DNA of 48,279 nt from Bacillus mycoides (GTDB taxonomy: Bacteria; Bacillota; Bacilli; Bacillales; Bacillaceae_G). The stretch lies in NCBI RefSeq assembly GCF_001757995.1, contig NZ_LXLV01000021.1:1-48279 (forward strand), in the 5' to 3' direction. The notes below the pieces were generated by a model, which did not search any database, was not told the DNA's origin, and saw only the letters and a program-made list of their open reading frames with translations. The translations under genes were made by a program, and so were the position numbers. Below are positions 23,488 through 33,117 of this stretch, one piece after another. Positions within the stretch are counted from its first letter, which is position 1; the number at the start of each line of letters is the position of its first letter.

Positions 23488-24324
23488 ATGGATGAGATTA
23501 TTAAGGAATTGCAAAAGCTAGGTTTTTCCCAATATGAATGTAAGGCGTATATTGGCCTATTAAAACATTATCCAGCAACAGGTTATGAAGTTAGTAAACA
23601 AACAGGAGTACCACGTTCGATGATTTATGAGGTACTTGGCAAGCTGATGGATAAAGGCGCAGTGCATTTAGTTCCTTCTGAACCAGTGAAATACGTACCT
23701 GTAGCAGCTACTGAATTAATGGATCGAATGCGAAAAGATTTTGAAAGATCCTTTGAATTTTTAGATCAAAAATTGAATTGTTTAGAACAAGAACGACAAA
23801 TAGATGTAATTTCGCATATTCGCTCAAATGATCGTGTTTTAAAAGAAATATGCAATATAATTAATAGAGCAAAGGAAGAGTTATGGATTTCTGTATGGGA
23901 AGATCAAGTACATGAAATTGAACCGCTTATTCATAAAAAGGAAGCGGAAGGAGTACATATATTTTCAATCTTATTTGGTGCCCCAGAAACAAAAATAGGA
24001 ACGACGTTTCATCATAACTATATGACGCCTCACGTTGTTGAAAAGAGAATGGGTGGTCATTTAACCGTAATCGCGCGTGATGGAGAAGAAGTATTAATTG
24101 CTAATTTCTCAAATGATAGTACTTCATGGGCTGTTACAACGTATGACCCGGCTTTAGTTCTCGTTGCTACAGAGTATGTGCGGCACGACATTATGGTGGA
24201 AGAGATTACGAAAGAATTTGGAGCTGATAAATTAGATACGTTATGGCGCGAAAATATAGATTTAGTTCATGTCGTAACAGGAAAACGTAGTATGGAAGAA
24301 ATGGAGGGAGAGAAAGGTGAATAA
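23488..24324 (+). CDS. TrmB-family transcriptional regulator
   Basis: 278 residues. The N-terminal winged helix (LQKLGFSQYECKAYIGLLKH, TGYEVSKQTGVPRSMIYEVL) is the TrmB domain. A short coiled coil (about residues 80-105) and a C-terminal effector domain of phospholipase-D-like shape (REELWISVWEDQ-type region, VIARDGEEVLIANFS) follow. Start ATG 23488 is seven bases after GAGGG. The stop overlaps the start of azlC by eight bases, so it most likely controls the azlCD exporter in the same operon. The effector ligand is unknown. Confidence 0.85.
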   Translation: MDEIIKELQKLGFSQYECKAYIGLLKHYPATGYEVSKQTGVPRSMIYEVLGKLMDKGAVHLVPSEPVKYVPVAATELMDRMRKDFERSFEFLDQKLNCLEQERQIDVISHIRSNDRVLKEICNIINRAKEELWISVWEDQVHEIEPLIHKKEAEGVHIFSILFGAPETKIGTTFHHNYMTPHVVEKRMGGHLTVIARDGEEVLIANFSNDSTSWAVTTYDPALVLVATEYVRHDIMVEEITKEFGADKLDTLWRENIDLVHVVTGKRSMEEMEGEKGE

Positions 24325-25042
24325 AGCTCAGGCACATATGACATTGCAGAGCGATGATACATTTCAACAAGGTGTAAAGGATTGTTTACCAACTGTATTT
24401 GGATATTTGAGCATTGGTATAGCCGCGGGTGTTATTGCAAAAACAGCTGGTTTTTCCATTATAGAAATTGCCTTTATGTCCACTTTAATTTATGCAGGTT
24501 CTGCTCAATTTATATTAGCAGGTATGTACGCAGCTGGTGCTCCTGCTTCGGCAATCATTTTTACCGTATTTTTTGTTAATCTACGGCACCTTTTAATGAG
24601 CGCTGCGCTTGCACCCTACTTCACGAAAATTCCTCTATTTAAAAACTTAATAATTGGTTCGCAAATTACAGATGAAACTTTCGGCGTTGCAGTGCAGCAC
24701 GCAGCGCAAAAAGGTTATTTAGGTGAAAGGTGGATGCTAGGACTAAACGTAACAGCATATTTAAATTGGATTATCGCTACAATTATTGGCGGACTCTTTG
24801 GTGAATGGATACCAGATCCTCATACGTATGGGATGGATTATGCCTTACCAGCAATGTTTATTGGATTATTTGTTCTCCAGCTGATAAGTAGTAAACCGAA
24901 ACTAGCAATTCATCTTACTGTTGCGATTGTAGCTATTATTATTGCATACGTTTCACACTTGTTTATGCCAGATAGCATAGCAGTTATTATCGCAACGCTG
25001 TTAGCTGCGACGATTGGAGTGGTGATTGAGAAATGGAAATGA
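24317..25042 (+). CDS. azlC: AzlC-family branched-chain amino acid exporter, large subunit
   Basis: 241 residues with several membrane helices; FGYLSIGIAAGVIAKTAG, YAGSAQFILAGM and FFVNLRHLLMSAAL are the AzlC signatures. With AzlD it forms a permease that exports branched-chain amino acids or analogues. Start GTG 24317 follows GGAGGGAGAG and overlaps the regulator gene; an internal ATG at 24338 is the alternative. azlD overlaps its 3' end by ten bases. Confidence 0.9.
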   Translation: MNKAQAHMTLQSDDTFQQGVKDCLPTVFGYLSIGIAAGVIAKTAGFSIIEIAFMSTLIYAGSAQFILAGMYAAGAPASAIIFTVFFVNLRHLLMSAALAPYFTKIPLFKNLIIGSQITDETFGVAVQHAAQKGYLGERWMLGLNVTAYLNWIIATIIGGLFGEWIPDPHTYGMDYALPAMFIGLFVLQLISSKPKLAIHLTVAIVAIIIAYVSHLFMPDSIAVIIATLLAATIGVVIEKWK

Positions 25043-25344
25043 GATTAGACGTATTATTACTTTTACTAGCAGCAGGAGCAGTTACACTTGTGCCTCGTAT
25101 ATTACCTCTTCTCGTATTTAGCAAATTGCAAATTCCAGATTGGGGCTTAAAATGGTTAAATTACATACCGATTGCGATATTAGCAGCACTGTTAGCGCAA
25201 GTATTATTTATGCATGAGACAGTGCAGTGGGATTATATCATTGCGGCAATTCCGACATTTTTCGTAGCGATATATACTCGTAGTTTATTAGGAACAGTAT
25301 TAACAGGAGTCATTGTAATTATTTTGTTACGTTTATTTTTCTAA
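25033..25344 (+). CDS. azlD: AzlD-family branched-chain amino acid transport subunit
   Basis: 103 residues with four hydrophobic segments. VTLVPRILPLLVFSKLQIPDW and LNYIPIAILAALLAQVL match AzlD, the small partner of AzlC. Its start lies inside the last codons of azlC, indicating coupled translation. It ends the trmB-azlC-azlD operon. Confidence 0.88.
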   Translation: MEMRLDVLLLLLAAGAVTLVPRILPLLVFSKLQIPDWGLKWLNYIPIAILAALLAQVLFMHETVQWDYIIAAIPTFFVAIYTRSLLGTVLTGVIVIILLRLFF

Positions 25345-25406
25345 AAAGGATTCAGCTCATATAATAGCGAAAGGTGTAATAACATGAAATATATAGGGGT
25401 GGTGTT

Positions 25407-25577
25407 ATGATACTTTTAACGATAGGAGCAATTTTATTAACGTTATTTATTTTCTTTATTATCGGCTTCATTACGTTTATGATGTTTGTGGATAAGGCGA
25501 CACCTCAAATTTATTACACACCTTGTGAATCAGTGACAGTGAAATCTAAAGGTAAAAATAGAAGGAAGAAAAGTTGA
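25407..25577 (+). CDS. Small membrane protein of 56 residues
   Basis: An ATG nine or so bases after AGGGGTGGTG opens 56 codons: one hydrophobic helix (residues 3-27, LLTIGAILLTLFIFFIIGFI), then a short soluble tail ending in a basic cluster (KGKNRRKKS). It resembles the short DUF3951-type membrane proteins of the B. cereus group, but the family call is tentative. A terminator overlaps its 3' end, which supports a real transcript. Confidence 0.6.
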   Translation: MILLTIGAILLTLFIFFIIGFITFMMFVDKATPQIYYTPCESVTVKSKGKNRRKKS

Positions 25578-25602
25578 TGTCATGCTTTTCTTCCTTTTCT
25601 TT
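25564..25602. terminator. Terminator between the 56-residue gene and a convergent gene
   Basis: GGAAGAAAAG (25564-25573) pairs with CTTTTCTTCC (25585-25594) and is followed by TTTTCTTTT. The left arm overlaps the last codons of the small gene. Confidence 0.7.
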
Positions 25603-25961
25603 TACATTCCTGAAAGAACTAACAACAATAACCCAAATAGAAAACTAATAAAGGAAAGGAAACCGATAGATATGGAAAAAATACGATTGTTCTTCCATTC
25701 GCGTGCGAAAACGATAAAGCCTAAAACGCAAAGGAAAAACCAGATAGGTAGAAACATAAATCGACTAACTTTCTCAGGTAGTAATGAATAAAAATTTGTT
25801 AAATATAATATCCAATTAGCAAAAAACAAAGTGCATACGATGAATGATTGTAAGTAGGGACGTTTTAAGAATGTCCCTTTTTTAACGTTTATAAAAATGA
25901 GAGCTAATGCTGAAAGAAAGGGAATTATTATGAAAATGAGTAATAGTAATGTTAGTGACAT
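25602..25961 (-). CDS. Hypothetical membrane protein, four helices
   Basis: 119 residues almost entirely hydrophobic, with four predicted membrane segments (for example SLTLLLLIFIIIPFLSALAL at the N-terminus and a C-terminal FISFLFGLLLLVLSG). Not recognised. The start follows AAGGAGCTTCAG. It lies 11 bases after the hydrolase stop on the same strand, so it is probably the third gene of that operon. Confidence 0.7.
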   Translation of the reverse strand: MSLTLLLLIFIIIPFLSALALIFINVKKGTFLKRPYLQSFIVCTLFFANWILYLTNFYSLLPEKVSRFMFLPIWFFLCVLGFIVFAREWKNNRIFSISIGFLSFISFLFGLLLLVLSGM

Positions 25962-25972
25962 CTGAAGCTCCT

Positions 25973-26566
25973 TTATAAAATTGTCTTCACAAGAAACGAA
26001 TCTATTATTTTGTATGCTTGCTTTGTAGATTCCTTGTTATATTTTTCAGTGTATGGATTTAAAAATCCATGTTCACCTTGTAGTTGTTTTATTTCTAATA
26101 AAGGATTATCTTGTTGCTGTAATGTTTTCGTTAAGGAGGATACTGAAAAACTAACTTCTTTTTCAGGGAAAATCAGTAATGTAGCACACGTAGGTTTCAT
26201 GTGAACATAATCGCGTATACGAGAACTGTAACAACCAATAATAAAATCTATTCTAGGATTGTTACTACAGAGCCAGGCAATGGTCGCTCCAACGCTAAAA
26301 CCGATAAGTCCGATATGTGTGTAACTATTGGAAAGATTAGTAACGAATTCTTCAATTTGTTTTTTTCCATTATCAAATCCAATTTGATTCATAAAATGTT
26401 GGTATGCTTTTTCTTCATCACTATAATGAAATGCACTTTGTAATTGTAGAAGGTTAGGACAGAATACATCTATATGAGATGTAGTGAAGTGGTCAATAAC
26501 ATGATGCATATGATCGTTCACACCGTATATTTCATGAACAGAAACGAGAGCTAATTTTTTCTTCAT
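25973..26566 (-). CDS. Dienelactone hydrolase-like alpha/beta hydrolase
   Basis: 197 residues. The protein begins with a beta strand and LALVSVHEIYGVNDH, the DLH oxyanion region. The nucleophile elbow is GFSVGATIAW, with serine in place of the cysteine of classical dienelactone hydrolases. The catalytic His is probably in GEHGFLNPY. Substrate unknown. Start ATG 26566 comes two bases after the stop of the monooxygenase gene, so expression is coupled to it. The longer upstream frame overlaps that gene and is discarded. Confidence 0.8.
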   Translation of the reverse strand: MKKKLALVSVHEIYGVNDHMHHVIDHFTTSHIDVFCPNLLQLQSAFHYSDEEKAYQHFMNQIGFDNGKKQIEEFVTNLSNSYTHIGLIGFSVGATIAWLCSNNPRIDFIIGCYSSRIRDYVHMKPTCATLLIFPEKEVSFSVSSLTKTLQQQDNPLLEIKQLQGEHGFLNPYTEKYNKESTKQAYKIIDSFLVKTIL

Positions 26567-26568
26567 AG

Positions 26569-26904
26569 TTACAAGGTCTCTCTTTGAAACGTATATTCTT
26601 TTTCTACAAGGCAAATTCGTAGATGAAAGTTTTCATACCATTGTTCGCGTCCTCTATTTTTCGCGCCTATATGTAAGGAGTTCATTTTCCAGTTTTCAAT
26701 TGCTTCAAGTGATTCCCAATAAGAAATTGTAATTCCCAGGCCAGATGAATCACGTGAGCTTTCTACACCTATAAATCCAGGTTGCTGTTTTGCAAGTTCC
26801 TCCATCTTTTCGGCAACTGTACTATAGTCTGTTGTGTCATTTGATAGTTTAGAAGTAAAAATAACTGCATAATAAGGACTAGTTTTTTGTGGAGTATTCT
26901 CCAT
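26569..26904 (-). CDS. Antibiotic biosynthesis monooxygenase (ABM) domain protein
   Basis: 111 residues with a ferredoxin-like ABM fold. YYAVIFTSKLS starts strand one. Then come the helix EKMEELAKQQPGFIGVESSRD and the motif ISYWESLEAIENWK typical of ABM/YqjZ-type proteins. Homologues include quinol monooxygenases and heme-degrading enzymes, but many have no known activity. The start follows AAGGGGGAAACTGT. It leads the minus-strand operon with the hydrolase and a membrane protein. Confidence 0.85.
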   Translation of the reverse strand: MENTPQKTSPYYAVIFTSKLSNDTTDYSTVAEKMEELAKQQPGFIGVESSRDSSGLGITISYWESLEAIENWKMNSLHIGAKNRGREQWYENFHLRICLVEKEYTFQRETL

Positions 26905-27227
26905 ACAGTTTCCCCCTTTAAAATCAGTTCATAATTTAATTTTAGCATGTAATAAAAAGAAAAGAAGCACGAGGCTATTTTTCTTTATTTAGGTCGTGAA
27001 TTTTAATCCAACATATATTTTTTACTTGATTATAATTTCAATAATATAACAATTTTTATATTACTGAAATTACATATAAAGATGTATAAAAATAGAAAAA
27101 ATAAGAAAATTTGTTAACAAAAAGTAATATGTATATTAGAATAATAGATATAAAGTATATTAGGAAAATATATTAGAAAAATATATTAAAAATTGTAAGT
27201 AAGGAGGTGAGCTTACTGTACAGCAGG
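26905..27227. other. 323-base AT-rich divergent intergenic region
   Basis: It separates the ABM gene from the pilus locus and must hold promoters for both. It is extremely AT-rich and carries a 13-base tandem repeat (27156-27194) and a perfect AAGGAGGTGA ribosome binding site (27201-27210). No small gene is seen. Confidence 0.6.
27156..27194. repeat. Three tandem 13-base repeats before the pilus locus
   Basis: TATATTAGGAAAA, TATATTAGAAAAA and TATATTAAAAATT follow one another, and a further unit (TATATTAGAATAA) lies at 27132-27144. They end seven bases before the ribosome binding site. Confidence 0.7.
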
Positions 27228-30200
27228 ATGAAAAAAAATAAGAAAGTATTAAATGTACTTATAGTTGTTACGAGTTTATTTTTATTATTATCCCAATTAT
27301 AGTTATTAAGTCCAATTGATACGGTAAAGGCAGCAGTTACAGATGCAGAAGGGTTTGATTCACCGACTTATCAATCTATTCATAAAGGTGATATGTATTC
27401 TACTGGAAATGTGAATTTAGGTATTAAAGCTACTGAAGCTCAGAAGAATACGGTATTGTACTCGGATATAGCATATATTTACGGGACAACACCAAATGGT
27501 TATGTTCGTGAATTAATTGATGTAGATGATGATCCGACAACTACAAATTCATCTAAGGCATACATTCCTGTTCCAGAAGATGCTGAAATTGAATGGGCTG
27601 GACTATATTGGAGTTCAACACGTTACGAATTAACGCAACAGCAGTATGTAGCGCCAGTTAAGTTTACTACTCCAGTAGGAGATAGTTTTCAAGTATCACC
27701 AAGTTTTACGTACTATGGAAGTGGCTTACTTTATGGTTTCGGTATTGATGGCACTTATTATTCCAATTATGCAGATGTTACACAACTTTTGAAGTCGTCT
27801 AATTCAAAAGGAGGGAGCTATACTGTAGCGAATATTCCGTATCCGAATACAAAGCTTGCATATAGTTCGGGGTATTATTCTTTTGCTGGTTGGTACATGC
27901 TAGTTATTACGAAAGATAAGTCAAAAACAAGAAAAGCATTTACTGTTTATGATGGTGGACTGAAAAGAGCTACTGGATCCGGTGAGAAAGAGTTTACTGT
28001 GAAAAACTTTATTGCATCAAAAGTTGGAGATTTAGATCCAAAAGTTTCTGTTTTCGCTGTTCAAGGTGATAGATATTGGAAAGGTGATAAACTTTTTGTC
28101 CATACAGATAATACTTGGAAGGAAGTTACTGATAAGCTGAATCCAACAGGTAATATATTTAATTCCACTATTTCTGAATATGAGGAACATATGCGTGATA
28201 AATATCCTGGTACATTCAATCCAGATTATAAAAATAATTTGGGGATTGATGCAGATTTAATTAAGTTACCAGCAGGATATATTAAACCAGAACAAAATGA
28301 AATACGTTTGAAAGCTGCTACATCTGGTGATGACTACGTATTAAACACATTAGCCTTTGCAGTAAATGCAACAGCACCAGAGCTTGATATCGAGAAATCA
28401 GTAGTTAATGTAAAAGAAAAGTACGAACCAGATGAAGAAGTCGTATATCGATTAAAAGTAAAAAATATTGAGCCGAATTCGAGTGCGGTTGATACGAGGG
28501 TTGAGGATGTGCTAGATCCTCGTTTAGAATATGTGCCCGGTTCAGCGAAAATTATTTCTGGTCCGAATGCAGAAAATCAAACAGATCAAGAGAAGGATGA
28601 TTTAATTGATTATGATGCGAAGACGAGAAAGTTATCGATGAGAATTGGTGAAGGGGCAAGTGCAACAAAAGGCGGAATTTATACTGATAAAACTCTTGAA
28701 ACGATTGTGGAATTTAAAGCAAAAGTAAAGGGAGAGAAGATAGAAAGTGAAATTCCAAATATCGCTGTTGTTCAAGGGATTGATGAGTTAACAGGAAGTA
28801 AGATCGAAGCCAATGATTCTAATAAAGTAGTAGTGAAAGTAAAACCGGAATTAAAACGGAAAGGCAAGTTGCAAACAGAAAAGCTAGCGAAAGATATAAA
28901 TGGTGGAACTCTTAAAGTAGGGGATAAACTAGAATATACAATTATAGCAAAAAATAGTGTGCAAGATTCTATTTTAAAATCTGTCAAAATAACTGATCAA
29001 CTTCCTGAAGGTGTAGAATATGTTCCAAATACATTGAAGGTAAATGGAAAGGACCAAACTGATGAGGAAGGTGATGATAGTGCACATATAAAAGAAAAAA
29101 ATATTTATGCGTATATTGGTGACCTTAAAGGTAATGAAGAAAAGACAATTACATTTGAAGTAGTTGTAAATCTAGAAATGGTAAATAAGAAAATAAAAAA
29201 CGTAGCGGTAGTTGAAACACCTAGTTTGCCAGAAAAAGAGATGCCAGAGGTTGAAGTAGTAGTCGATCCGTTGTATGGACAACTAGAGAGCGATAAAGAA
29301 GTGGTTGGCGTAGTTGATGGTAAAGTGCATGTAAATGATGAGATAGAATACAAGATTACAGTTCGTAACAAAGTGGAACATGGACTTGTAAAAAACATGC
29401 GTCTTACAGATACACTTCCAATAGGATTACAATATGTTGAAGGCAGTATGAAAGTAGATGGACAACCGGTAACAGATGCAACGGATGAAGATGCAGGATC
29501 TTATGAACAAAACATGGTGAAGGTAAACTTTGGTGATGTAAGTGATACGAAAGAAAGAATTGTTACTTTTAAGGCAAAAGTTACGCAAGAATCGTTAAAA
29601 ACGAAAGAGGTTGAAAATATAGCGGTTGTGGAAGGAAAAACACCTGACGGTGAAGATTTACCACAAGAAAAACCGAATGTAAAAACGAAAGTGGAAGCGA
29701 AGGACCCAAAGGTAACAAAGACGATTTCTGATACAGATGAAAAAGAGGTAGAAAAGGCAACTTTACAAAGTGAAGGTGAAGAGTTTACGTGGCATGTAAA
29801 CTATGATTTTGGTAATGATGTAGAGAATCTTGAAAAAATAGTATTACAAGACGATGTAGAAGATAGTTTAACGCTTTTACAAGTACGACTTGTAAGTAGT
29901 GATGGTGAAGAAATAAAAGTCATTCCGGAAATCGATGAGCGAGTAAAGAAAGTGAAAATCGAGTTACCGAAGCGAGAAGGCAATTATAGTTATCTTGCAA
30001 ATCAAACGTATACGATGCATATTAAATCCAAATTGGATGCTAACTTAAGTGTAGAAGATATAGAGAGATATACTACAAAAGGTGGCATACCCAATAAAGC
30101 AGATTTATTGTTTGACCATAAGAAAGTCGTATCAAATGAGGCATTCGTAGTACCGCCGTCATTAGGGGGAATTGAGATTGAGAAAGTAGATGCGAAAGAT

Positions 30201-30554
30201 GAAAATCTCAAATTAGAAGGCGCAGTATTTGAAGTGATAAATAAAAATGGAAGTGTAGTAGCTAAATTAACAACAGATAAAAATGGTATGGCGATTTCTA
30301 GTCCATTAATAGTTGGAACATATACATTAAAAGAAGTGCAAGCACCAATAGGATACATGCTTATGAAAAATCCAATTGAAATTAATGTAACCAACGACGT
30401 ACATACACAGAAAATAAGAATAGAAAATAATAAAAATGAATGGGTTATCCCAGAAACGGGTGGCATAGGAACAATTATTTTTTATGTAATTGGTGGAATA
30501 TTGATGTTTGTTACAATGTTCTTCTTTATTAGAAAGAAAAACAATGAAAAATAG
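27228..30554 (+). pseudogene. Pilus tip-type adhesin with LPXTG anchor, amber codon in signal peptide
   Basis: The frame from ATG 27228 reads a signal peptide (KKNKKVLNVLIVVTSLFLLL), then TAG at 27300-27302 (codon 25), then continues LLSPIDTVKAA and more than 1,050 open codons. The mature part has an N-terminal adhesin domain of about 380 residues, four repeats of the DUF11/isopeptide-forming fimbrial type (each with a LEYVPGSAKI-like end), a SpaA-like domain (EKVDAKDENLKLEGAVFEV...YTLKEVQAPIGY), then IPETGG, a membrane helix and RKK tail. The ATG is 20 bases after the AGGAGG site, while an in-frame CTG at 27216 is ideally spaced. Restart at 27393 would yield a protein without a signal peptide. 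Likely inactive unless the codon is suppressed or miscalled. Confidence 0.8.
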
Positions 30555-30602
30555 AATTTTTATTAACGAAAGCAATAGACACAATAGGGGGAGTGGACAA
30601 CA

Positions 30603-32207
30603 ATGAAAAAGATTATTAGCTTGTTTTTAATATGTATGTTAGCTTTTTCAACATTAATTAATATGACGGTTAGTGCTGAATCAAAAAGTACAGGTTCTTT
30701 AACGATCCATAAGTATGAGCAAGGTAAGGATGCAAAACCTTTAGAAGGTGTAACACTTGAAGTTAAACGAATTGCATCATTTGAACAAACAAATGATGGA
30801 AAAGTGGTAAAAGAAAATATTAGTGAAGTTAAAGAGAGTGCTATTACAAAAGTGACAGACGAAAAGGGGGAAGCAGTCTTTCAAAATCTTCCATTAGGGC
30901 GATATGAAGTAAAAGCCGTTAAAGGTCCAGAACATATTGAATTAGATACGAGCGCTTTTATTGTAGATCTTCCGATGACAAGTATGGATGGTAAAGAATT
31001 AATTTATGATGTTCATATTTATCCAAAGAATGAAACGAAGCGTGGTTCAGTCGAATTTACGAAAAAAGGTGCGGGGGATAAAGTATTAGAAGGGGCAGAG
31101 TTCCATTTATTTAAGAAAAATACAGATGGAACAAGTACAGAAGTGAAAACACCAAAGCCATTAGTAACAGGTACAGATGGTAAACTTCGAGTTGATTCTT
31201 TAGAATATGGAGATTATTTCTTTAAAGAGCATAAGGCTCCAAAAGGTTATATAACAAGTAAAGAAGAACACCCTTTTTCTATTAGAGAAACTGGTAAACT
31301 AGTTAAGTTAGAAAAAGATGTAAAGAACTATAAAGAACCTACAATTGAAAAAACGATTAATGACAGTTCAAAAAATGCCGGAATAAATCGAGAAACGAAT
31401 TATACGTATGATATTAAAACATTGCTTCCAGAAGATATTCAAACGTATAAAAATTATGTTGTAACTGATGTTTTAGATGATCGTTTAGAGATTGTTGGTA
31501 CACCGATTGTAATGATTGATGGGAAAAAGGTTGATGAGAGTATTGTTAATGTAGTTGTAGCTGGACAAAAGGTGATTACTTCAATTGAAGATTTTTCGAA
31601 AGTAACAGGGAAAGAATTACACTTACAGATTACTGCAAAAATTAAAAGTGATGTTCAATCTGGAGTAGAAATTCCGAACAAAGCAGTACTTGATTTTGTA
31701 AACAAAGAAGATGTTTCATCAGAAAAAGATGGAAAGCCATCTAATGAAGTAGTGGTTACACCGACAATGGGGAATATTAAAATTGTAAAAGTTGATGGTG
31801 AGGAAAAGTCTCTGAAATTAGAAGGTGCAAGGTTCGAATTACGAGATAAACAAGGGAATGTTATAACCGTAAACAAGAAAAAAATGGATGATGTAACTAA
31901 TGCAGATGGTATCATTGCATGGAATGAAATCCCGTACGGTGAATATCAAATTGTTGAAACAGTAGCACCAGAGTATAAAGATAAAGATGGAGCAGTAGAA
32001 CAATATCAAAAATTAAGAGATCCGATTGATATTAAAATTGATGCAAAACATCAAACAATAGATTTACAAGTTGAGAATAATAAGAGTGGCTGGATTATCC
32101 CAGCAACAGGTGGTATGGGAACAATTTTCTTCACAGTAGTTGGTCTTTTATTAATGGTGACAGCAGCGTTTATTTTCTTTAGAAAGAAACCTGTGAAGAA
32201 TTCTTAA
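30603..32207 (+). CDS. Major pilin, BcpA-like, sortase-polymerised
   Basis: 534 residues. A signal peptide ends near residue 25 (MTVSA). The pilin motif YPKN is at residues 140-143, and its lysine 142 would receive the isopeptide link during polymerisation. Three SpaA/Cna-B-type domains with E-box-like ends (YFFKEHKAPKGY, YQIVETVAPEY) precede a D2-type region. The sorting signal is IPATG (499-503), followed by a hydrophobic helix and FRKK. Architecture matches BcpA, the shaft subunit of B. cereus pili. The start follows AGGGGGAG. It sits between the tip-type adhesin and two class C sortases. Confidence 0.9.
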   Translation: MKKIISLFLICMLAFSTLINMTVSAESKSTGSLTIHKYEQGKDAKPLEGVTLEVKRIASFEQTNDGKVVKENISEVKESAITKVTDEKGEAVFQNLPLGRYEVKAVKGPEHIELDTSAFIVDLPMTSMDGKELIYDVHIYPKNETKRGSVEFTKKGAGDKVLEGAEFHLFKKNTDGTSTEVKTPKPLVTGTDGKLRVDSLEYGDYFFKEHKAPKGYITSKEEHPFSIRETGKLVKLEKDVKNYKEPTIEKTINDSSKNAGINRETNYTYDIKTLLPEDIQTYKNYVVTDVLDDRLEIVGTPIVMIDGKKVDESIVNVVVAGQKVITSIEDFSKVTGKELHLQITAKIKSDVQSGVEIPNKAVLDFVNKEDVSSEKDGKPSNEVVVTPTMGNIKIVKVDGEEKSLKLEGARFELRDKQGNVITVNKKKMDDVTNADGIIAWNEIPYGEYQIVETVAPEYKDKDGAVEQYQKLRDPIDIKIDAKHQTIDLQVENNKSGWIIPATGGMGTIFFTVVGLLLMVTAAFIFFRKKPVKNS

Positions 32208-32230
32208 TTGATATTATAATAATTGAGTTT

Positions 32231-32272
32231 GGAAAAGAGGAAAGGCATTAGGCCTTCCTCTTTTCCACATTT
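32231..32272 (+). terminator. Intercistronic hairpin between pilin and sortase genes
   Basis: GGAAAAGAGGAAAGGC (32231-32246) pairs with 32252-32266 with one bulge. The following T content is weak, so it probably lowers rather than blocks read-through, giving more pilin than sortase. Confidence 0.7.
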
Positions 32273-32295
32273 TATCCGTAGTGAAAGAGGATGCT

Positions 32296-33096
32296 ATGAA
32301 ACGAAATATTATTTTTGGAGCTATTTTTTTGTTAGGTTTAAGTATATTTTTATATCCAACTGTAAGTAATTGGCTTGCAACGAAGACACATTACTCAGAA
32401 GTAAGTACGTACGATGAAATGGTAAGTAATTTACAAAAAGAAGAAATTGAACGTAGAGAGAAAGACGCACAGGAGTATAATGAAAAAGTTCAACGGACGA
32501 CACAAATATTTTCAGATCCATTCCATGAAAAGAGTGACGAGAATAAAACTTCTCATGTAGATATGTTAAATATGGGTGACGTGATGAGGTATGTAGAAAT
32601 TCCGAAAATTGATGTGAATCTTCCAATCTATCAAGGAACATCGGAAGAAGTGTTAAGCCGCGGAATTGGACAACTGAACGAGTCTTCATTACCAGTAGGT
32701 GGAGAAAATACACATATAGTTTTAACGGGACATCGTGGTTTACCTTCAGCACTTATGTTTACTCATTTAGATAAAATCGAAAAGAACGATATATTTTATA
32801 TTCATTCGCTAGATAAAATTCTTGCCTATAGGGTAGATCAAATAAAAGTTGTATTACCAAATGAGACGGACGATTTATTAGTAGTACAAGGAGAAGATTA
32901 TGCAACATTAATTACGTGTACCCCTTATGGAGTGAATACACATCGGTTACTAGTGAGAGGACACCGTGTTCCATTTAGTGAGGGAGAAAAAGAGATGATT
33001 ACAAAATCTTTCATGATAGAAGAGTGGATGATTATTATACCTATCGTTATTATTTGTATTGTTCTTCTAATTGTTTATATGAAAAAGAGAAAATAG
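32296..33096 (+). CDS. Class C (pilus-polymerising) sortase 1
   Basis: 266 residues. An N-terminal membrane helix (GAIFLLGLSIFLYPTVSNWL) and a C-terminal helix with basic tail are both present, as usual for class C. The lid motif DPF occurs in IFSDPFHEK. The catalytic His is in LTGHRGLPSALMF, the Cys in TLITCTPYG and the Arg in HRLLVRGHR. It would cut the IPATG of the pilin and join it to the YPKN lysine of the next subunit. The start is ATG 32296 after AGAGGA; an in-frame GTG at 32281 precedes that site. Confidence 0.9.
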   Translation: MKRNIIFGAIFLLGLSIFLYPTVSNWLATKTHYSEVSTYDEMVSNLQKEEIERREKDAQEYNEKVQRTTQIFSDPFHEKSDENKTSHVDMLNMGDVMRYVEIPKIDVNLPIYQGTSEEVLSRGIGQLNESSLPVGGENTHIVLTGHRGLPSALMFTHLDKIEKNDIFYIHSLDKILAYRVDQIKVVLPNETDDLLVVQGEDYATLITCTPYGVNTHRLLVRGHRVPFSEGEKEMITKSFMIEEWMIIIPIVIICIVLLIVYMKKRK

Positions 33097-33117
33097 TATG
33101 TATTGTGTGGTGAGTGT

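Noticed and set aside
25582-25791. A 69-codon open frame on the plus strand
   Set aside because: It begins in a terminator and is the shadow of the minus-strand membrane protein gene.
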